This document shows positions 41,516 through 50,879 of a DNA stretch of 64,000 bases, piece after piece. This DNA comes from Rhizobium sp. Leaf262 (GTDB lineage Bacteria > Pseudomonadota > Alphaproteobacteria > Rhizobiales > Rhizobiaceae), in the NCBI RefSeq assembly GCF_001422245.1, contig NZ_LMMM01000004.1, positions 62,001-126,000 of the forward strand. The letters are read 5' to 3'. The translations under genes and the position numbers were made by a program. The notes beneath the pieces were generated by a model, which was given only the letters and a program-made list of their open reading frames with translations, was not told the DNA's origin and searched no databases. The stretch's first letter is position 1, and each line of letters starts with the position of its first letter.

Positions 41516-42445
41516 ATGGCTCAGCCCAGCGTCGCGCGCGAACCATCCATGGAAGAAATTCTGGCGTCCATCCGCCGAATTATCGAGAGCAACGAGCCCA
41601 CTTCTGCCGACGGTTTCTCCGCGCAGCTGCCTCCCGTCTATGACGAGGAGGATGAGGCAGGCGAGTCTTTCTCAGCCGAGCCCGTAAGTCCGCCCGCGCA
41701 TGTGCCACCAGCCGCCAATCAGGGTTACGGCGCGCGTCAGGCGCATGAGCCGAGCTTGATGGAAGCGGGTGGAATGACGATGCCGGATACTGCAGAAAAG
41801 ACGATGTCGCTGGCGGATGTCGCAGCGCGTGTGCGCGCAGCCGCTGATCGCAATGCATCTCTTGGTCCTCAGGGGCTCGCAGCGCAGCGGCTTGTCGAGC
41901 CCGCACCGGCGGCTGTACAGCCTGCAGCACCCGCGCCACAGCCGACGTTCCAGCAGGAGCGATCCGTGCCGAGCCAACGTCCCACCGATATGCGGCCTCT
42001 GCTGAACGCTGCCCCGGCCCCTGCAAGGCCACAGCCTGTGCCGACTTATGAACAGCCCGCAGCATCAGCACCCGCGATGACGCAGCGTCCCCTGCCGGTT
42101 TGGGAAACACTGGAGCTTCGTGGCCCGGTGGAGCCGGAGCAGGCAAGATCCCCCCTTCCTGAAATCGCGCCGCAACAGCCTGTTGCTGTAGAACCCGAGA
42201 AGAAGCAGGAAGACAGCGCTTTGTCGCTCAATCTCATCTCTGCGGCCGCTGGTGCGCAGATTGCACAGTCCTTCGGTGAACTTGCCGACCTGTTCGACGG
42301 TGTCGAGCGCCCGTCGGTCGAGCAGATGGCGCAGGATATGCTGCGTCCGATGTTGCAGGACTGGCTGGAAGACAACCTTCCCACGCTGGTCGAGCGTCTG
42401 GTGCGTGAAGAAATCGAACGCGTGGCTCGCGGTCCGCGCCGCTGA
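41516..42445 (+). CDS. popZ: Cell-pole organising protein PopZ (DUF2497)
   Basis: 309 residues. PopZ self-assembles at the cell pole; in Agrobacterium it marks the growing pole and supports chromosome segregation and division. The conserved N-terminal helix is MEEILASIRRIIESNE, the middle (30-215) is Pro/Ala/Gln-rich and disordered, and the C-terminal oligomerisation segment is MLRPMLQDWLEDNLPTLVERL followed by VREEIERVA. The acidic early region is also typical. ATG 41516 was chosen because the N-terminal motif follows it directly; upstream frame to 41438 lacks support. A terminator follows. valS, a common neighbour, is not next to it. Confidence 0.92.
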   Translation: MAQPSVAREPSMEEILASIRRIIESNEPTSADGFSAQLPPVYDEEDEAGESFSAEPVSPPAHVPPAANQGYGARQAHEPSLMEAGGMTMPDTAEKTMSLADVAARVRAAADRNASLGPQGLAAQRLVEPAPAAVQPAAPAPQPTFQQERSVPSQRPTDMRPLLNAAPAPARPQPVPTYEQPAASAPAMTQRPLPVWETLELRGPVEPEQARSPLPEIAPQQPVAVEPEKKQEDSALSLNLISAAAGAQIAQSFGELADLFDGVERPSVEQMAQDMLRPMLQDWLEDNLPTLVERLVREEIERVARGPRR

Positions 42446-42479
42446 GACAAGAGTTGCTGAGAGGTTAACTTGAATTTGG

Positions 42480-42520
42480 AGACCCGGAGGTTAAAGACGA
42501 CCTTCGGGTTTTTGCTTTTT
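42480..42520 (+). terminator. Terminator of popZ
   Basis: Stem ACCCGGAGGT (42482-42491) / ACCTTCGGGT (42500-42509), with one mismatch or G-U position, followed by a T-rich tail. The rest of 42521-42720 shows no gene; a small hairpin, TCGGG/CCCGA at 42582-42596, is the only other structure. Confidence 0.8.
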
Positions 42521-42717
42521 TGGGTGTGGGGGGGCTGCTCTTGGTTTGTTACGTCGCACCCGCGGGAGCGTGGTTAGGTGCTCGGGACGAGCCCGAAGAT
42601 GACGGCAGAGAGAGTCGCCAGGTTTATTATCGCCTGAGTCGTGTTGTCTGATCGGGCCACGTAGGCGCGAAATTCTGATACGTGTGCACAGCCCGAACAC
42701 AATATTCAGTCAAAATC

Positions 42718-42756
42718 AAGAAAGCCGCGCCAGGTGCAAATACCAGACGCGGCTCA
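42718..42756 (-). terminator. Terminator of the alcohol dehydrogenase gene
   Basis: Seven-base stem AGCCGCG (42723-42729) / CGCGGCT (42748-42754), partly extended inside by CCAGG/CCAGA bases, then TTTCTT on the minus strand. It is 25 bases after the stop. Confidence 0.75.
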
Positions 42757-42778
42757 CCTCATTGTTTGGCCCGCAGAA

Positions 42779-43843
42779 TCACGCAGCCTGTTTGGGCAGG
42801 CTGTTCATGTCGATCACGAAGCGATAGCGCACGTCGCTCTTGATCATCCGCTCATAGGCTTCGTTGATCTGGTCCATATCGATCATCTCGATTTCGGCGG
42901 TGATTCCCTTTTCGGCGCAGAAATCCAGCATCTCCTGTGTCTCGGCAATGCCGCCGATCATGGAGCCGGCAAAGGTCTTGCGGCCCGGGATGAGGCTGAA
43001 GGCGTGGACGGAAAGCGGCTTTTCCGGCGCGCCGACCTGAACGAGTGCGCCATCACGCTTCAACAGAGCCAGATAGGAATCGATGTCATGGTCAGCAGCG
43101 ACCGCATCGATGATGAGGTCGAGGCTGGAGGCAGCCTTCTTCATCTGTTCGGCGTCCTTCGACACGATGACTTCGTGCGCGCCGAGCTTCTTGGCGTCAT
43201 CCGCCTTGCCGGGAGAGGTAGTGATCATGACGACGGTGGCACCCATGGCGCTGGCGATTTTCACGGCCATATGGCCGAGACCGCCGAGGCCGACCACGCC
43301 GACGCGGGTGCCGGGACCGGCATTCCAGTGGCGGAGCGGTGAATAGGTGGTGATGCCAGCGCACAGCAGAGGGGCTGCGGCTGCTGCATCCAGTCCTTCG
43401 GGGATGTTCAGCACATAGCGGTCGTCAACGACCACATGCGAAGAATAACCACCGAGCGTGTGAGCACCGCCACCCATGGCCTTATCGGGCGAGTTGTACG
43501 TGCCGGTCATGCCGTTTTCGCAATATTGCTCGAGGCCTTCCGCGCAGCTGTCGCAGCCACGGCAGCTATCCACGATGCAGCCGACGCCGACGCGATCGCC
43601 TGCCTTGAACTTGGTGACTTCGGCGCCGACGCGGCCAACGCGACCGACGATTTCGTGGCCGGGAACGCATGGATAGAGCGAGCCGGCCCATTCGCCTCGG
43701 GCCGTGTGAATATCGGAGTGGCAAACGCCACAGAATTCAATTTCGATTTCTACATCGCGGGGACCAGGATCGCGCCGTTTGATGGAGGCGAGTTTCAGCG
43801 GGGAAGAGCCATCGTCGCAGGCATAGGCTGATGTCGTGAACAT
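42779..43843 (-). CDS. Zinc-type NAD(P)-dependent alcohol dehydrogenase (YahK/CAD-like)
   Basis: 354 residues of the medium-chain dehydrogenase family. The catalytic zinc region is CGVCHSDIHTARGEW with VPGHEIVGRV. The structural zinc site is the four-cysteine loop CRGCDSCAEGLEQYC. The cofactor fold starts VGVVGLGGLGHMAVKIA. The layout matches NADP-preferring YahK/cinnamyl alcohol dehydrogenase-like enzymes that reduce a wide set of aldehydes. Substrate not predictable. ATG 43843 was taken. It stands between popZ and lipB without operon links. Confidence 0.93.
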   Translation of the reverse strand: MFTTSAYACDDGSSPLKLASIKRRDPGPRDVEIEIEFCGVCHSDIHTARGEWAGSLYPCVPGHEIVGRVGRVGAEVTKFKAGDRVGVGCIVDSCRGCDSCAEGLEQYCENGMTGTYNSPDKAMGGGAHTLGGYSSHVVVDDRYVLNIPEGLDAAAAAPLLCAGITTYSPLRHWNAGPGTRVGVVGLGGLGHMAVKIASAMGATVVMITTSPGKADDAKKLGAHEVIVSKDAEQMKKAASSLDLIIDAVAADHDIDSYLALLKRDGALVQVGAPEKPLSVHAFSLIPGRKTFAGSMIGGIAETQEMLDFCAEKGITAEIEMIDMDQINEAYERMIKSDVRYRFVIDMNSLPKQAA

Positions 43844-43952
43844 ATGATGTCACCTGTTGTTCTGGTTTATCGGATGAAAACAGACGGATGGAAGGATATC
43901 CAGGTCTGTGTGTTTGGAAACGTCGGTCGATACGGAAGGTTGCGGACGGGCA

Positions 43953-44687
43953 TTAGCCCGTTTGCTGAAGAGCTTCTTTTTCCGTTGCACCAAAGACCTC
44001 TTCGAAGGACTGGCGCAAGAGAACATCGACATCGTCGATCATAACCAGCAATCCCAAATCGACAAGGCTGGTCACGCCATATTGTGTGATGCCGCAGGGC
44101 ACGATGCCGGTGAAATGCGACAGGTCGGGATCGACATTGATCGACAGGCCGTGAAAGCTCACCCATTTGCGCAGGCGTATGCCGAGAGCGGCGATCTTGT
44201 CTTCGCTCATGGTGCCATCGGGCAAAAGCGGTTTTTCCGGGCGGCGCACCCAGACGCCAACGCGGTCCTCGCGGCGCTCGCCCCGCACATTCATCTTGTC
44301 CAGCGTGCGGATGATGACATCTTCCAGCGCGGCCACATAGGCGCGGACATCCTGCTTGCGGCGCTTGAGGTCCAGCATCACATAGACCACGCGCTGGCCG
44401 GGGCCGTGATAGGTGTATTCCCCGCCACGACCGGTGGCAAAGACCGGGAAACGGTCGGGCTCGATCAGGTCGCTGGCATCGGCGCTGGTGCCTGCGGTGT
44501 AGAGAGGAGGGTGCTCCAGAAGCCAGACGAGCTCGTCGGCTTCACCAGCCGCAATGGCTGCGACCTGGCGTTCCATCTCTGCACTTGCCTCTTCGTAAGG
44601 CACCGGAGCATCGGAGATTCGCCAGCGTATGGGCGGCGAGCCTTCCGAAGGGAACATATCTGTCTGGATATCGGTGCGTGTCAGCAT
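43953..44687 (-). CDS. lipB: Octanoyl-[acyl-carrier-protein]:protein octanoyltransferase
   Basis: 244 residues. LipB moves octanoate from acyl carrier protein to lipoate-dependent enzymes, the first step of lipoate synthesis. Signatures are [14 protein letters not shown], the [21 protein letters not shown] block, [16 protein letters not shown] and FTGIVPCGI with the catalytic Cys. ATG 44687 has AAGGA seven bases upstream; the frame is open to 44744 without support. Confidence 0.96.
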   Translation of the reverse strand: MLTRTDIQTDMFPSEGSPPIRWRISDAPVPYEEASAEMERQVAAIAAGEADELVWLLEHPPLYTAGTSADASDLIEPDRFPVFATGRGGEYTYHGPGQRVVYVMLDLKRRKQDVRAYVAALEDVIIRTLDKMNVRGERREDRVGVWVRRPEKPLLPDGTMSEDKIAALGIRLRKWVSFHGLSINVDPDLSHFTGIVPCGITQYGVTSLVDLGLLVMIDDVDVLLRQSFEEVFGATEKEALQQTG

Positions 44688-44875
44688 GAAAAGTCCTTTC
44701 CACAGCCTTCTCGCAGAATGAATTCCGGGCTGCAAGCCCGGCATTTGCGGGCTTCTTTCATATAGGATCGACGCGGCTGATTTTTAATTTCAAAAATCTG
44801 TCATGACGCACTTGTGCACCCAAAATCCTTTTGCTACATGCACCTCCGTCGGCGCAAGTCGGCATCTACCACGAT

Positions 44876-44960
44876 GCGGTCGTGGCGGAATTGGTAGACG
44901 CGCAGCGTTGAGGTCGCTGTGGGGCAACCCGTGGAAGTTCGAGTCTTCTCGACCGCACCA
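44876..44960 (+). tRNA. tRNA-Leu (anticodon GAG)
   Basis: 85 bases including encoded CCA, class II with a long variable arm (TGTGGGGCAACCCGTG). Acceptor GCGGTCG/CGACCGC, anticodon stem CAGCG/CGCTG with loop TTGAGGT. A terminator follows four bases later. No att-like copy of its 3' end was found nearby. Confidence 0.96.
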
Positions 44961-44963
44961 AAG

Positions 44964-44992
44964 AAACCCGCTTCGGCGGGTTTTTTCTTTTT
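44964..44992 (+). terminator. Terminator of tRNA-Leu
   Basis: Stem AAACCCGC (44964-44971) / GCGGGTTT (44976-44983) with a TTCG loop and a run of T. A textbook structure. Confidence 0.95.
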
Positions 44993-45099
44993 TACCAGTA
45001 TTTTCTGCGCGTTTGTTAAAGTGGAAATCCAGCGCGTTCGCCGCTCTCGATCGACCTCTCACACCTCACGCAGTGGTTATCTGGCAAATGCCAGCGCTT

Positions 45100-45357
45100 T
45101 CAACGCTGGCGGCTTCTGGCAGCGGCAGTGCGGCGTTTGCTGACCTGTTTCTTGGCTGGACGTGCCCTCGTGGTACGAGTGGTTTTCTTGCCGAGCGCTG
45201 CTTCGAGGATGCCGCCTAGAATACCGCCTGCGACTGATGTGCTGGCCTTTGCGCGGCGCTTGGTGCGTCTGGTCTGTCGCACACCGGTCTTCTTGAGAAT
45301 TTCCGACATTGCGCCTTTGACGACGCCACTGATAAGCTGGTCAACTATTTTTGACAA
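45100..45357 (-). CDS. Small, very basic protein of unknown function
   Basis: 85 residues with about a quarter Lys/Arg, mainly in two blocks (about residues 24-38 and 56-85, the latter RARPAKKQVSKRRTAAARSR). In between is a Gly-rich hydrophobic segment, SVAGGILGGILEAALG. The blocks resemble histone H1-like or nucleic-acid-binding tails. I do not recognise a family. ATG 45357 has AGGGGCC-like bases upstream. It is divergent from the membrane hydrolase gene. Confidence 0.55.
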   Translation of the reverse strand: MSKIVDQLISGVVKGAMSEILKKTGVRQTRRTKRRAKASTSVAGGILGGILEAALGKKTTRTTRARPAKKQVSKRRTAAARSRQR

Positions 45358-45469
45358 TGGGGCCTCTTATGCTAATGGCTGCCTATAAAATGTCACCATT
45401 TATAATATAGCTGCGGCGCTCAACGTATCAAGCGATCCTTTCGTGGTTGCCGGTTAAGGATTGCTTCTG

Positions 45470-46624
45470 ATGGCGAAGGTTTCGTCGCGACTCGTCTTCT
45501 ATTTTCCCGGCTTCGATCCGCTGGATGCGGCTGCGCATCATCGCCGGTATCAGCGCAGTGCTGCGCAATCCGCAAAAACCTTCGGCCTCGATTTCACCGT
45601 GGGCGATGTGGTGGCGACGGAGGCGGGGCACCGGGTCGATATCGCAGCGGTGCATGGTGCCGATGCCACGCAGACTGCGCTCTATATCCACGATCATAAC
45701 ACGCTGATCTCGCAGCTTCGCGCCGCATCGCTCTGGAAACAGATTGCACTGGGTTTCCAGGCGGGGGCGGGGATCATCCGCGAAGGCGGTGCACTGGCCT
45801 ATTTTCGCCATGCCTGGCGGTTTGGGCTGTTTTTTCTGTTTCCGTTTTTGCTGATTGCCCTGGGCGTGGCCGGTGCTGCGCTCATTGCGGCACTTCCCTT
45901 GCTCTTGGATGTTTCAGCGTTTTTGTGTCTTCTCACCGTTCCGCTCGGATATTTTTTCTTCGTGAAGGGCGTCATGCCATTTTCGGAGCGGTTTCATACG
46001 CTGCATCTGTTTGCCGACTGGCGCTTTGCACTGGCCGTGGGGCGCGATGAGCGAATCGCGCGGGACTGGATCGAGGCGGTGGCCGCAAAGGTCCTTCTCG
46101 CCCTCCAGCAGCCTTCCCAGGAGGTTCTGTTCGTGTCCCACAGCATGGGCGCAAGTCTGGCGCTTGCCGTCGCTGGCCGGGTGCTGGAGCTGAAACCGGA
46201 TGCCTTCGATGGGCGCTCTGTTTCCTTCGTCACGCTGGGCGGCGCGGCGCTGCAATGCGGCCTGCTTTCCAGCGCATCACGCCTGCGCCAGAGCATTGGC
46301 GTGATGGCGCGGCATGCGGATGTGAAGTGGTTCGACATCCAGTGCCTGACCGATCCCATCCATCTTTACAAGTGCCACACGGCAAAGCTGACCGGGCATG
46401 GCGATGCCATCCAGCCGAAGATCGTGCCAATCCGTTTCAAACACTCGCTATCCACCGAACGCTACCGGAAAAACAAGACGAATTTCCTGCGCATGCACCG
46501 GCAATATGTACTTGGTTCGGATCGCAAATCCGGTTTTGATTTTACGCTGCTGACGGCTGGGCCACTGCCTGCGGCATCCTTTGCGGAGTTGCGCTCCGAC
46601 AAGCCACCGGACATGTTTCGATAA
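45470..46624 (+). CDS. Membrane protein with alpha/beta-hydrolase-like elements
   Basis: 384 residues. It starts with a hydrolase-like strand and loop (FYFPGFDPLDAAAHH), has a hydrophobic double helix at about residues 110-170 (FGLFFLFPFLLIALGV, LLLDVSAFLCLLTVPLG), and then a nucleophile-elbow motif VLFVSHSMGASLAL near residue 225. The pattern suggests an alpha/beta hydrolase with a membrane hairpin inserted before the nucleophile. A catalytic acid and base cannot be named with certainty. I recall similar hypothetical proteins in rhizobia. ATG 45470 has AAGGA about 11 bases upstream; an earlier frame start at 45461 is possible. Confidence 0.65.
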   Translation: MAKVSSRLVFYFPGFDPLDAAAHHRRYQRSAAQSAKTFGLDFTVGDVVATEAGHRVDIAAVHGADATQTALYIHDHNTLISQLRAASLWKQIALGFQAGAGIIREGGALAYFRHAWRFGLFFLFPFLLIALGVAGAALIAALPLLLDVSAFLCLLTVPLGYFFFVKGVMPFSERFHTLHLFADWRFALAVGRDERIARDWIEAVAAKVLLALQQPSQEVLFVSHSMGASLALAVAGRVLELKPDAFDGRSVSFVTLGGAALQCGLLSSASRLRQSIGVMARHADVKWFDIQCLTDPIHLYKCHTAKLTGHGDAIQPKIVPIRFKHSLSTERYRKNKTNFLRMHRQYVLGSDRKSGFDFTLLTAGPLPAASFAELRSDKPPDMFR

Positions 46625-46646
46625 AGCAATTCAGGTTGCCACTCAC

Positions 46647-46763
46647 TCCGTCATTTCGGCCTTGAGCCGGAATCCAGTCAGCCCAAGTCATTTGGCCGAA
46701 GAGACCTTTATCGCCGCGCAGACGCGCGGCGGCTGGATACCGGCTCAAGGCCGGTATGACGGA
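46647..46763. repeat. Dispersed palindromic repeat, copy 1
   Basis: 117 bp with imperfect terminal inverted arms of about 31 bases (TCCGTCATTTCGGCCTTGAG ... ending ATGACGGA). A second copy occurs at 57290-57405 with the same arms and similar inner parts (CAAGTC, GCAGACGCG). It lies after the membrane hydrolase stop and before the bolA terminator, between convergent genes. Confidence 0.85.
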
Positions 46764-46775
46764 GATTAACTGGAC

Positions 46776-46818
46776 AATAAATAAAAGGCCTGCGCGAGGG
46801 CTTCGCGCAGGCCTTTGA
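46776..46818 (-). terminator. Terminator of bolA
   Basis: Perfect 14-base stem AAAGGCCTGCGCGA (46784-46797) / TCGCGCAGGCCTTT (46803-46816) followed on the minus strand by TTATTTATT. It starts 24 bases after the bolA stop. Confidence 0.9.
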
Positions 46819-46839
46819 TCTTGAATGCAGGCGGTCGGA

Positions 46840-47073
46840 TTATTCCGGCGCTGATGTCTGCAAGGCGAGGGCGTGCAGGACGCCGCCCATATTGCCCTTC
46901 AGTGCGTCATAGACCATCTGGTGCTGCTGCACGCGGCTTTTGCCCTTGAAGGCTTCGGCCACGACTTCTGCCGCATAGTGATCGCCGTCACCGGCGAGAT
47001 CACGGATGGTTACCTTCGCGCCGGGAATTCCGGCCTTAATCATGTCCTCGATGTCGCCAGGCTTCATGGGCAT
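46840..47073 (-). CDS. BolA family protein
   Basis: 77 residues of the BolA family, small proteins that pair with monothiol glutaredoxins in Fe-S cluster handling. Visible are the opening DIEDMIKAGIPGAKVTIRDL, HYAAEVVAEAFKGKSRVQQHQMVY and the C-terminal LHALAL with the conserved His. ATG 47073 has GGAG nine bases upstream; a GTG at 47082 is possible. It follows purL by 19 bases and should be on the same transcript. In many relatives a glutaredoxin gene comes next; here a terminator does. Confidence 0.93.
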   Translation of the reverse strand: MPMKPGDIEDMIKAGIPGAKVTIRDLAGDGDHYAAEVVAEAFKGKSRVQQHQMVYDALKGNMGGVLHALALQTSAPE

Positions 47074-47092
47074 GGTGTTCACTCCTCAATTC

Positions 47093-49327
47093 TTATTCTG
47101 CAGCAGCGAGAAACTCGCCATCCATGAACTGAGGGAACCATGATTCATGGGCCGAGCGCAATTCATTAATCTCGACGGCGCGAGCGTTGCCCAGCTTAAC
47201 TGTGGAGCCTCCGGTCTTGCCGATTGCGACCAGCGAAACGCCTGCCTTGGCGGCCTGCGTGGTGACGGTTTCGAGATTGGACTGGCTGACGGCCAGCACA
47301 TAGCGACCCTGATCTTCGCCATAGAATGTCAGCACCGGATTGTGGCCTTCGACCGCATTCACCGTCGCTCCAATGTCGGATGCCATCGCCATTTCGGCAA
47401 CGGCAAGGGCAAGACCACCCGACGAGCAATCGTGGACGGCGCTGGTCAGGCCATCGGTGATGATGGCGCGGACGAAATCGCCAGTCTTCTTTTCGTGGGC
47501 CAGATCCACATGCGGGGCAGGGCCATCGGTGCGGCCGTGGACATCGCGCATGTAGACGGACTGGGCGATATGTTTGCCCAGACCTTCCGGTGCGCCTGCG
47601 AGAAGAATGACCTCATCGCTGGCCGCAAAGCGGATGCGCGCCATCTTGCCCCAATCGGCCATCAGGCCAACGCCGCCAATGGTTGGCGTCGGCAGGATCG
47701 CCTGACCGTTGGTCTCGTTGTAGAGCGAGACGTTGCCGGAAACGATCGGGAATTCGAGAGCAAGGCAGGCTTCGCCGATGCCCTTGATGGCATGAACCAG
47801 CTGGCTCATGATCTCAGGCTTTTCAGGGTTGCCGAAGTTGAGATTATCGGTCGCGGCCAGCGGAAGAGCGCCGGTTGCGGTGATGTTGCGCCAGCATTCG
47901 GCAACGGCCTGCTTGCCGCCTTCGAAGGCGTCTGCTTCGACGTAACGCGGGGTGACGTCGGAGGAGAAGGCGAGGGCCTTCTTGTCATGGCCTTCGACGC
48001 GCACGACACCGGCGTCACCGCCCGGTAGCTGCAAGGAATTGCCCTGAATCAGCGTGTCATACTGCTCGTAAACCCAGCGGCGCGAGGAATTGTTGGCGGA
48101 ACCGACCAGCTTCAGCAGAGCATCGGCAATGTCTGCGTCCGGCACGTCGTTTGCTGCCAGCGGTGCAGGCACTTTGGCTGGTGTCCATGGACGGTCGTAT
48201 TCCGGGGCTTCGTCGCCCAGTTCCTTGATCGGCAGGTTGGCGACTTCCTCGCCATTGTGCAGAACGCGGAAGCGCAGATCATCGGTCGTCTTGCCGACGA
48301 TGGCGAAATCCAGACCCCATTTCACGAAGATCGCCTTGGCGACATCTTCCTTGGAGGGTTCCAGAACCATGAGCATACGCTCCTGGCTTTCCGACAGCAT
48401 CATTTCGTAAGCGGTCATGCGCTCTTCGCGAACCGGAACCTGATCGAGGTTCAGTTCGATGCCAAGGTCGCCCTTGGCGCCCATTTCGACGGCGGAGCAG
48501 GTGAGGCCTGCGGCACCCATATCCTGAATGGCGATTACGGCACCCGTCTTCATCAGTTCAAGGCAGGCTTCCAGCAGGCACTTTTCGGTGAAGGGGTCGC
48601 CGACCTGAACGGTGGGGCGCTTTTCCTCGATGGATTCGTCGAATTCGGCAGATGCCATGGTCGCGCCACCAACGCCATCACGGCCTGTCTTTGCGCCGAG
48701 GTAAACGACTGGCAGGCCAACGCCCTTGGCTTCGGACAGGAAGATGGCGTCGGACTTGGTAAGCCCGGCTGCGAAGGCGTTGACGAGGATGTTGCCGTTG
48801 TAACGTGCATCGAACTCAACTTCGCCGCCGACTGTCGGAACGCCGAAGGAGTTGCCGTAACCGCCGACACCGGCGACGACGCCAGCCACGAGGTGGCGGG
48901 TCTTCGGGTGATCCGGCGCGCCGAAGCGCAGGGCGTTCATGGCAGCGATGGGACGCGCACCCATGGTGAAGACGTCACGCAAAATGCCGCCGACGCCGGT
49001 TGCCGCACCCTGATAGGGCTCGATATAGGACGGGTGGTTGTGGCTTTCCATCTTGAAGACGACGACATCGCCATCATCGATATCCACAACGCCTGCGTTT
49101 TCACCGGGGCCTTGAACAACGCGCGGGCCTGTGGTCGGCAGGGTCTTCAGCCACTTTTTGGAAGATTTGTAAGAGCAGTGCTCGTTCCACATGGCGGAGA
49201 AAATGCCAAGCTCTGTAAAGCTTGGTTCGCGACCGATAAGATCGAGGATGCGCTGGTATTCATCGGGCTTGAGCCCATGGGATGCAATGAGTTCCGGGGT
49301 GATCTGGATATGATTTGGAAGTGTCAT
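47093..49327 (-). CDS. purL: Phosphoribosylformylglycinamidine synthase, large subunit
   Basis: 744 residues, the small-type PurL of Gram-positive bacteria and rhizobia, which works with PurS and PurQ. It converts FGAR to FGAM with ATP and ammonia. Recognised from [18 protein letters not shown], the [20 protein letters not shown] block, [18 protein letters not shown] and the second-half [20 protein letters not shown] 49327 was chosen over GTG 49336. purS and purQ lie about 3 kb away on the same strand, separated by the MocR and DUF1127 genes. Confidence 0.97.
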   Translation of the reverse strand: MTLPNHIQITPELIASHGLKPDEYQRILDLIGREPSFTELGIFSAMWNEHCSYKSSKKWLKTLPTTGPRVVQGPGENAGVVDIDDGDVVVFKMESHNHPSYIEPYQGAATGVGGILRDVFTMGARPIAAMNALRFGAPDHPKTRHLVAGVVAGVGGYGNSFGVPTVGGEVEFDARYNGNILVNAFAAGLTKSDAIFLSEAKGVGLPVVYLGAKTGRDGVGGATMASAEFDESIEEKRPTVQVGDPFTEKCLLEACLELMKTGAVIAIQDMGAAGLTCSAVEMGAKGDLGIELNLDQVPVREERMTAYEMMLSESQERMLMVLEPSKEDVAKAIFVKWGLDFAIVGKTTDDLRFRVLHNGEEVANLPIKELGDEAPEYDRPWTPAKVPAPLAANDVPDADIADALLKLVGSANNSSRRWVYEQYDTLIQGNSLQLPGGDAGVVRVEGHDKKALAFSSDVTPRYVEADAFEGGKQAVAECWRNITATGALPLAATDNLNFGNPEKPEIMSQLVHAIKGIGEACLALEFPIVSGNVSLYNETNGQAILPTPTIGGVGLMADWGKMARIRFAASDEVILLAGAPEGLGKHIAQSVYMRDVHGRTDGPAPHVDLAHEKKTGDFVRAIITDGLTSAVHDCSSGGLALAVAEMAMASDIGATVNAVEGHNPVLTFYGEDQGRYVLAVSQSNLETVTTQAAKAGVSLVAIGKTGGSTVKLGNARAVEINELRSAHESWFPQFMDGEFLAAAE

Positions 49328-49460
49328 AGGTCTCACGGGGTTCGAGCCGGTACGGGAGTTTCCGGTTCTTTACCGCAAGAGACGGGACGGTGCGACAGGA
49401 AAATGTCCTGACGCCCCGGCAAAATCGCTCTTAATCCCAGTTTTCAGACCCGGCTTGCGA

Positions 49461-50879
49461 TCACGCCACGCCTTCATAGCCAGCAGAGCCGTTGTCCAGC
49501 AGTTGCCGCAGAATGCCAAAGGCTTCCGTAAGCTCCGCGCGGGTTCTGGGTGCGGAAAAACTGATGCGGACGCGGTGGAAAACTTTTTCCGAGCGTCCGG
49601 CTTTGAACTCATCCTCGTCATCGATGAGAATGCCTTCCTTCATGGCCGCGCTGCGGAAGGTGCCCGATAGCCATGGCTCCGGCAGCTTGAGCCAGAGGAA
49701 TGGAATGTCCGGCATCGAATTGAACTCAATATTGGCAAAGGCTTTGCGGGCGATCTGTTCGCGGGCATTGATTTCTGCGGTCACATCCCTGCGGATGTCA
49801 TGCGCATCGCCGCTATTGACCATGCGAGCGCAGAGTTCTGCCAGCAGGAAGGGCAGGCCGCCGGTCATCATGGCGTGGGAAATGCGGATGCGCGAGGCGA
49901 AATTCGAGGGGCAGGCGACCCAGCCGCCGCGCACGCCAGCCGAAACGGATTTCGACAGGCCGCCGACAACGAAGGTGAGATCAGGCGCAAACTGCGCAAT
50001 CATCGGCGGCTGGTTGCTGACAAGCGCGCCATAGAGATTATCCTCAATGATCCAGACATTGTATCGATGGGCAATATCGGCAATAGCGCGGCGGCGATCC
50101 TCCGGCAGCACGGCGCAGGTCGGGTTCTGGCCGGTTGGCATGAGAAAGACCATCTTCGGGTGCTGCTGGGCGCAGACCCGCTCGAAATCCTCGGGGATAA
50201 TCCCCTGCGCGTCGCTCTCCACCACGGATGCGCGGCGACCGGCCAGAATGGCGGCGCGGGCGATCTGGGAATAGGTGACGGGCTCGAAGACGATCCGATC
50301 GCCCGGAGACGTCATGGCCGTAATGACACTCATGATGGCCGCGTGAGCGCCGAGCGTGGGGACAATATTGTCTGCCATGGGTGACCAGTCGCCCTGGCTC
50401 AGCCAGCGAACACCGGCTTGCGTCCACTCATGTGGAAATGCGCGCGCGTAGTCCGTGATCTGCAACGAGCATTCCCTGACGATATCGGCGATGTGGCCGT
50501 CGATCAGCAGGTTCTGGCCGATATCCGGGGCGGCTGTCGTGTTCAGCCGATGTTTATTGGGCGTATCGGAAGTGGGGCGCGTACCACCGAAGGAAGTGAC
50601 TGCGCGTTCAAGCTTGGCCGCGGGGCTGGGCGTGACGCTCGTATTCACATAGGTGCCGCGACCGACTTCACCGCTGACGAGCCCACGCTCATGGATCAGC
50701 GCATAGGCACGGCTGATCGTGCCAATTGTCACCCCCAGATCGAAGGCAAGATTTCTCTGCGGCGGCAGCTTTGTGCCCGCGGGCAGGGTGCCATCGGAAA
50801 TCGCCGTTTCGATGCTGTCCGCCAACTTGATGTAGAGCGGGCCTGTGCCGGCCGAGAGGTCTGGAATCCAATTTGTCAT
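49461..50879 (-). CDS. MocR-type transcriptional regulator (GntR HTH plus aminotransferase domain)
   Basis: 472 residues. The N-terminal GntR winged helix (about 1-75) has YIKLADSIETAISDGTLPAG and QRNLAFDLGVTIGTISRAYALIHERGLV. The C-terminal domain is a class I aminotransferase fold that binds PLP; the Schiff-base lysine is in VGGLSKSVSAGVRGGW. MocR proteins use PLP and an amino compound as effectors, usually controlling a divergent gene. The divergent gene here encodes a DUF1127 protein. Effector and targets beyond that are unknown. ATG 50879. Confidence 0.93.
   Translation of the reverse strand: MTNWIPDLSAGTGPLYIKLADSIETAISDGTLPAGTKLPPQRNLAFDLGVTIGTISRAYALIHERGLVSGEVGRGTYVNTSVTPSPAAKLERAVTSFGGTRPTSDTPNKHRLNTTAAPDIGQNLLIDGHIADIVRECSLQITDYARAFPHEWTQAGVRWLSQGDWSPMADNIVPTLGAHAAIMSVITAMTSPGDRIVFEPVTYSQIARAAILAGRRASVVESDAQGIIPEDFERVCAQQHPKMVFLMPTGQNPTCAVLPEDRRRAIADIAHRYNVWIIEDNLYGALVSNQPPMIAQFAPDLTFVVGGLSKSVSAGVRGGWVACPSNFASRIRISHAMMTGGLPFLLAELCARMVNSGDAHDIRRDVTAEINAREQIARKAFANIEFNSMPDIPFLWLKLPEPWLSGTFRSAAMKEGILIDDEDEFKAGRSEKVFHRVRISFSAPRTRAELTEAFGILRQLLDNGSAGYEGVA

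Noticed and set aside
44876-44960. tRNA-Leu as a second integration site
   Set aside because: No duplicate of its 3' end and no integrase gene nearby.
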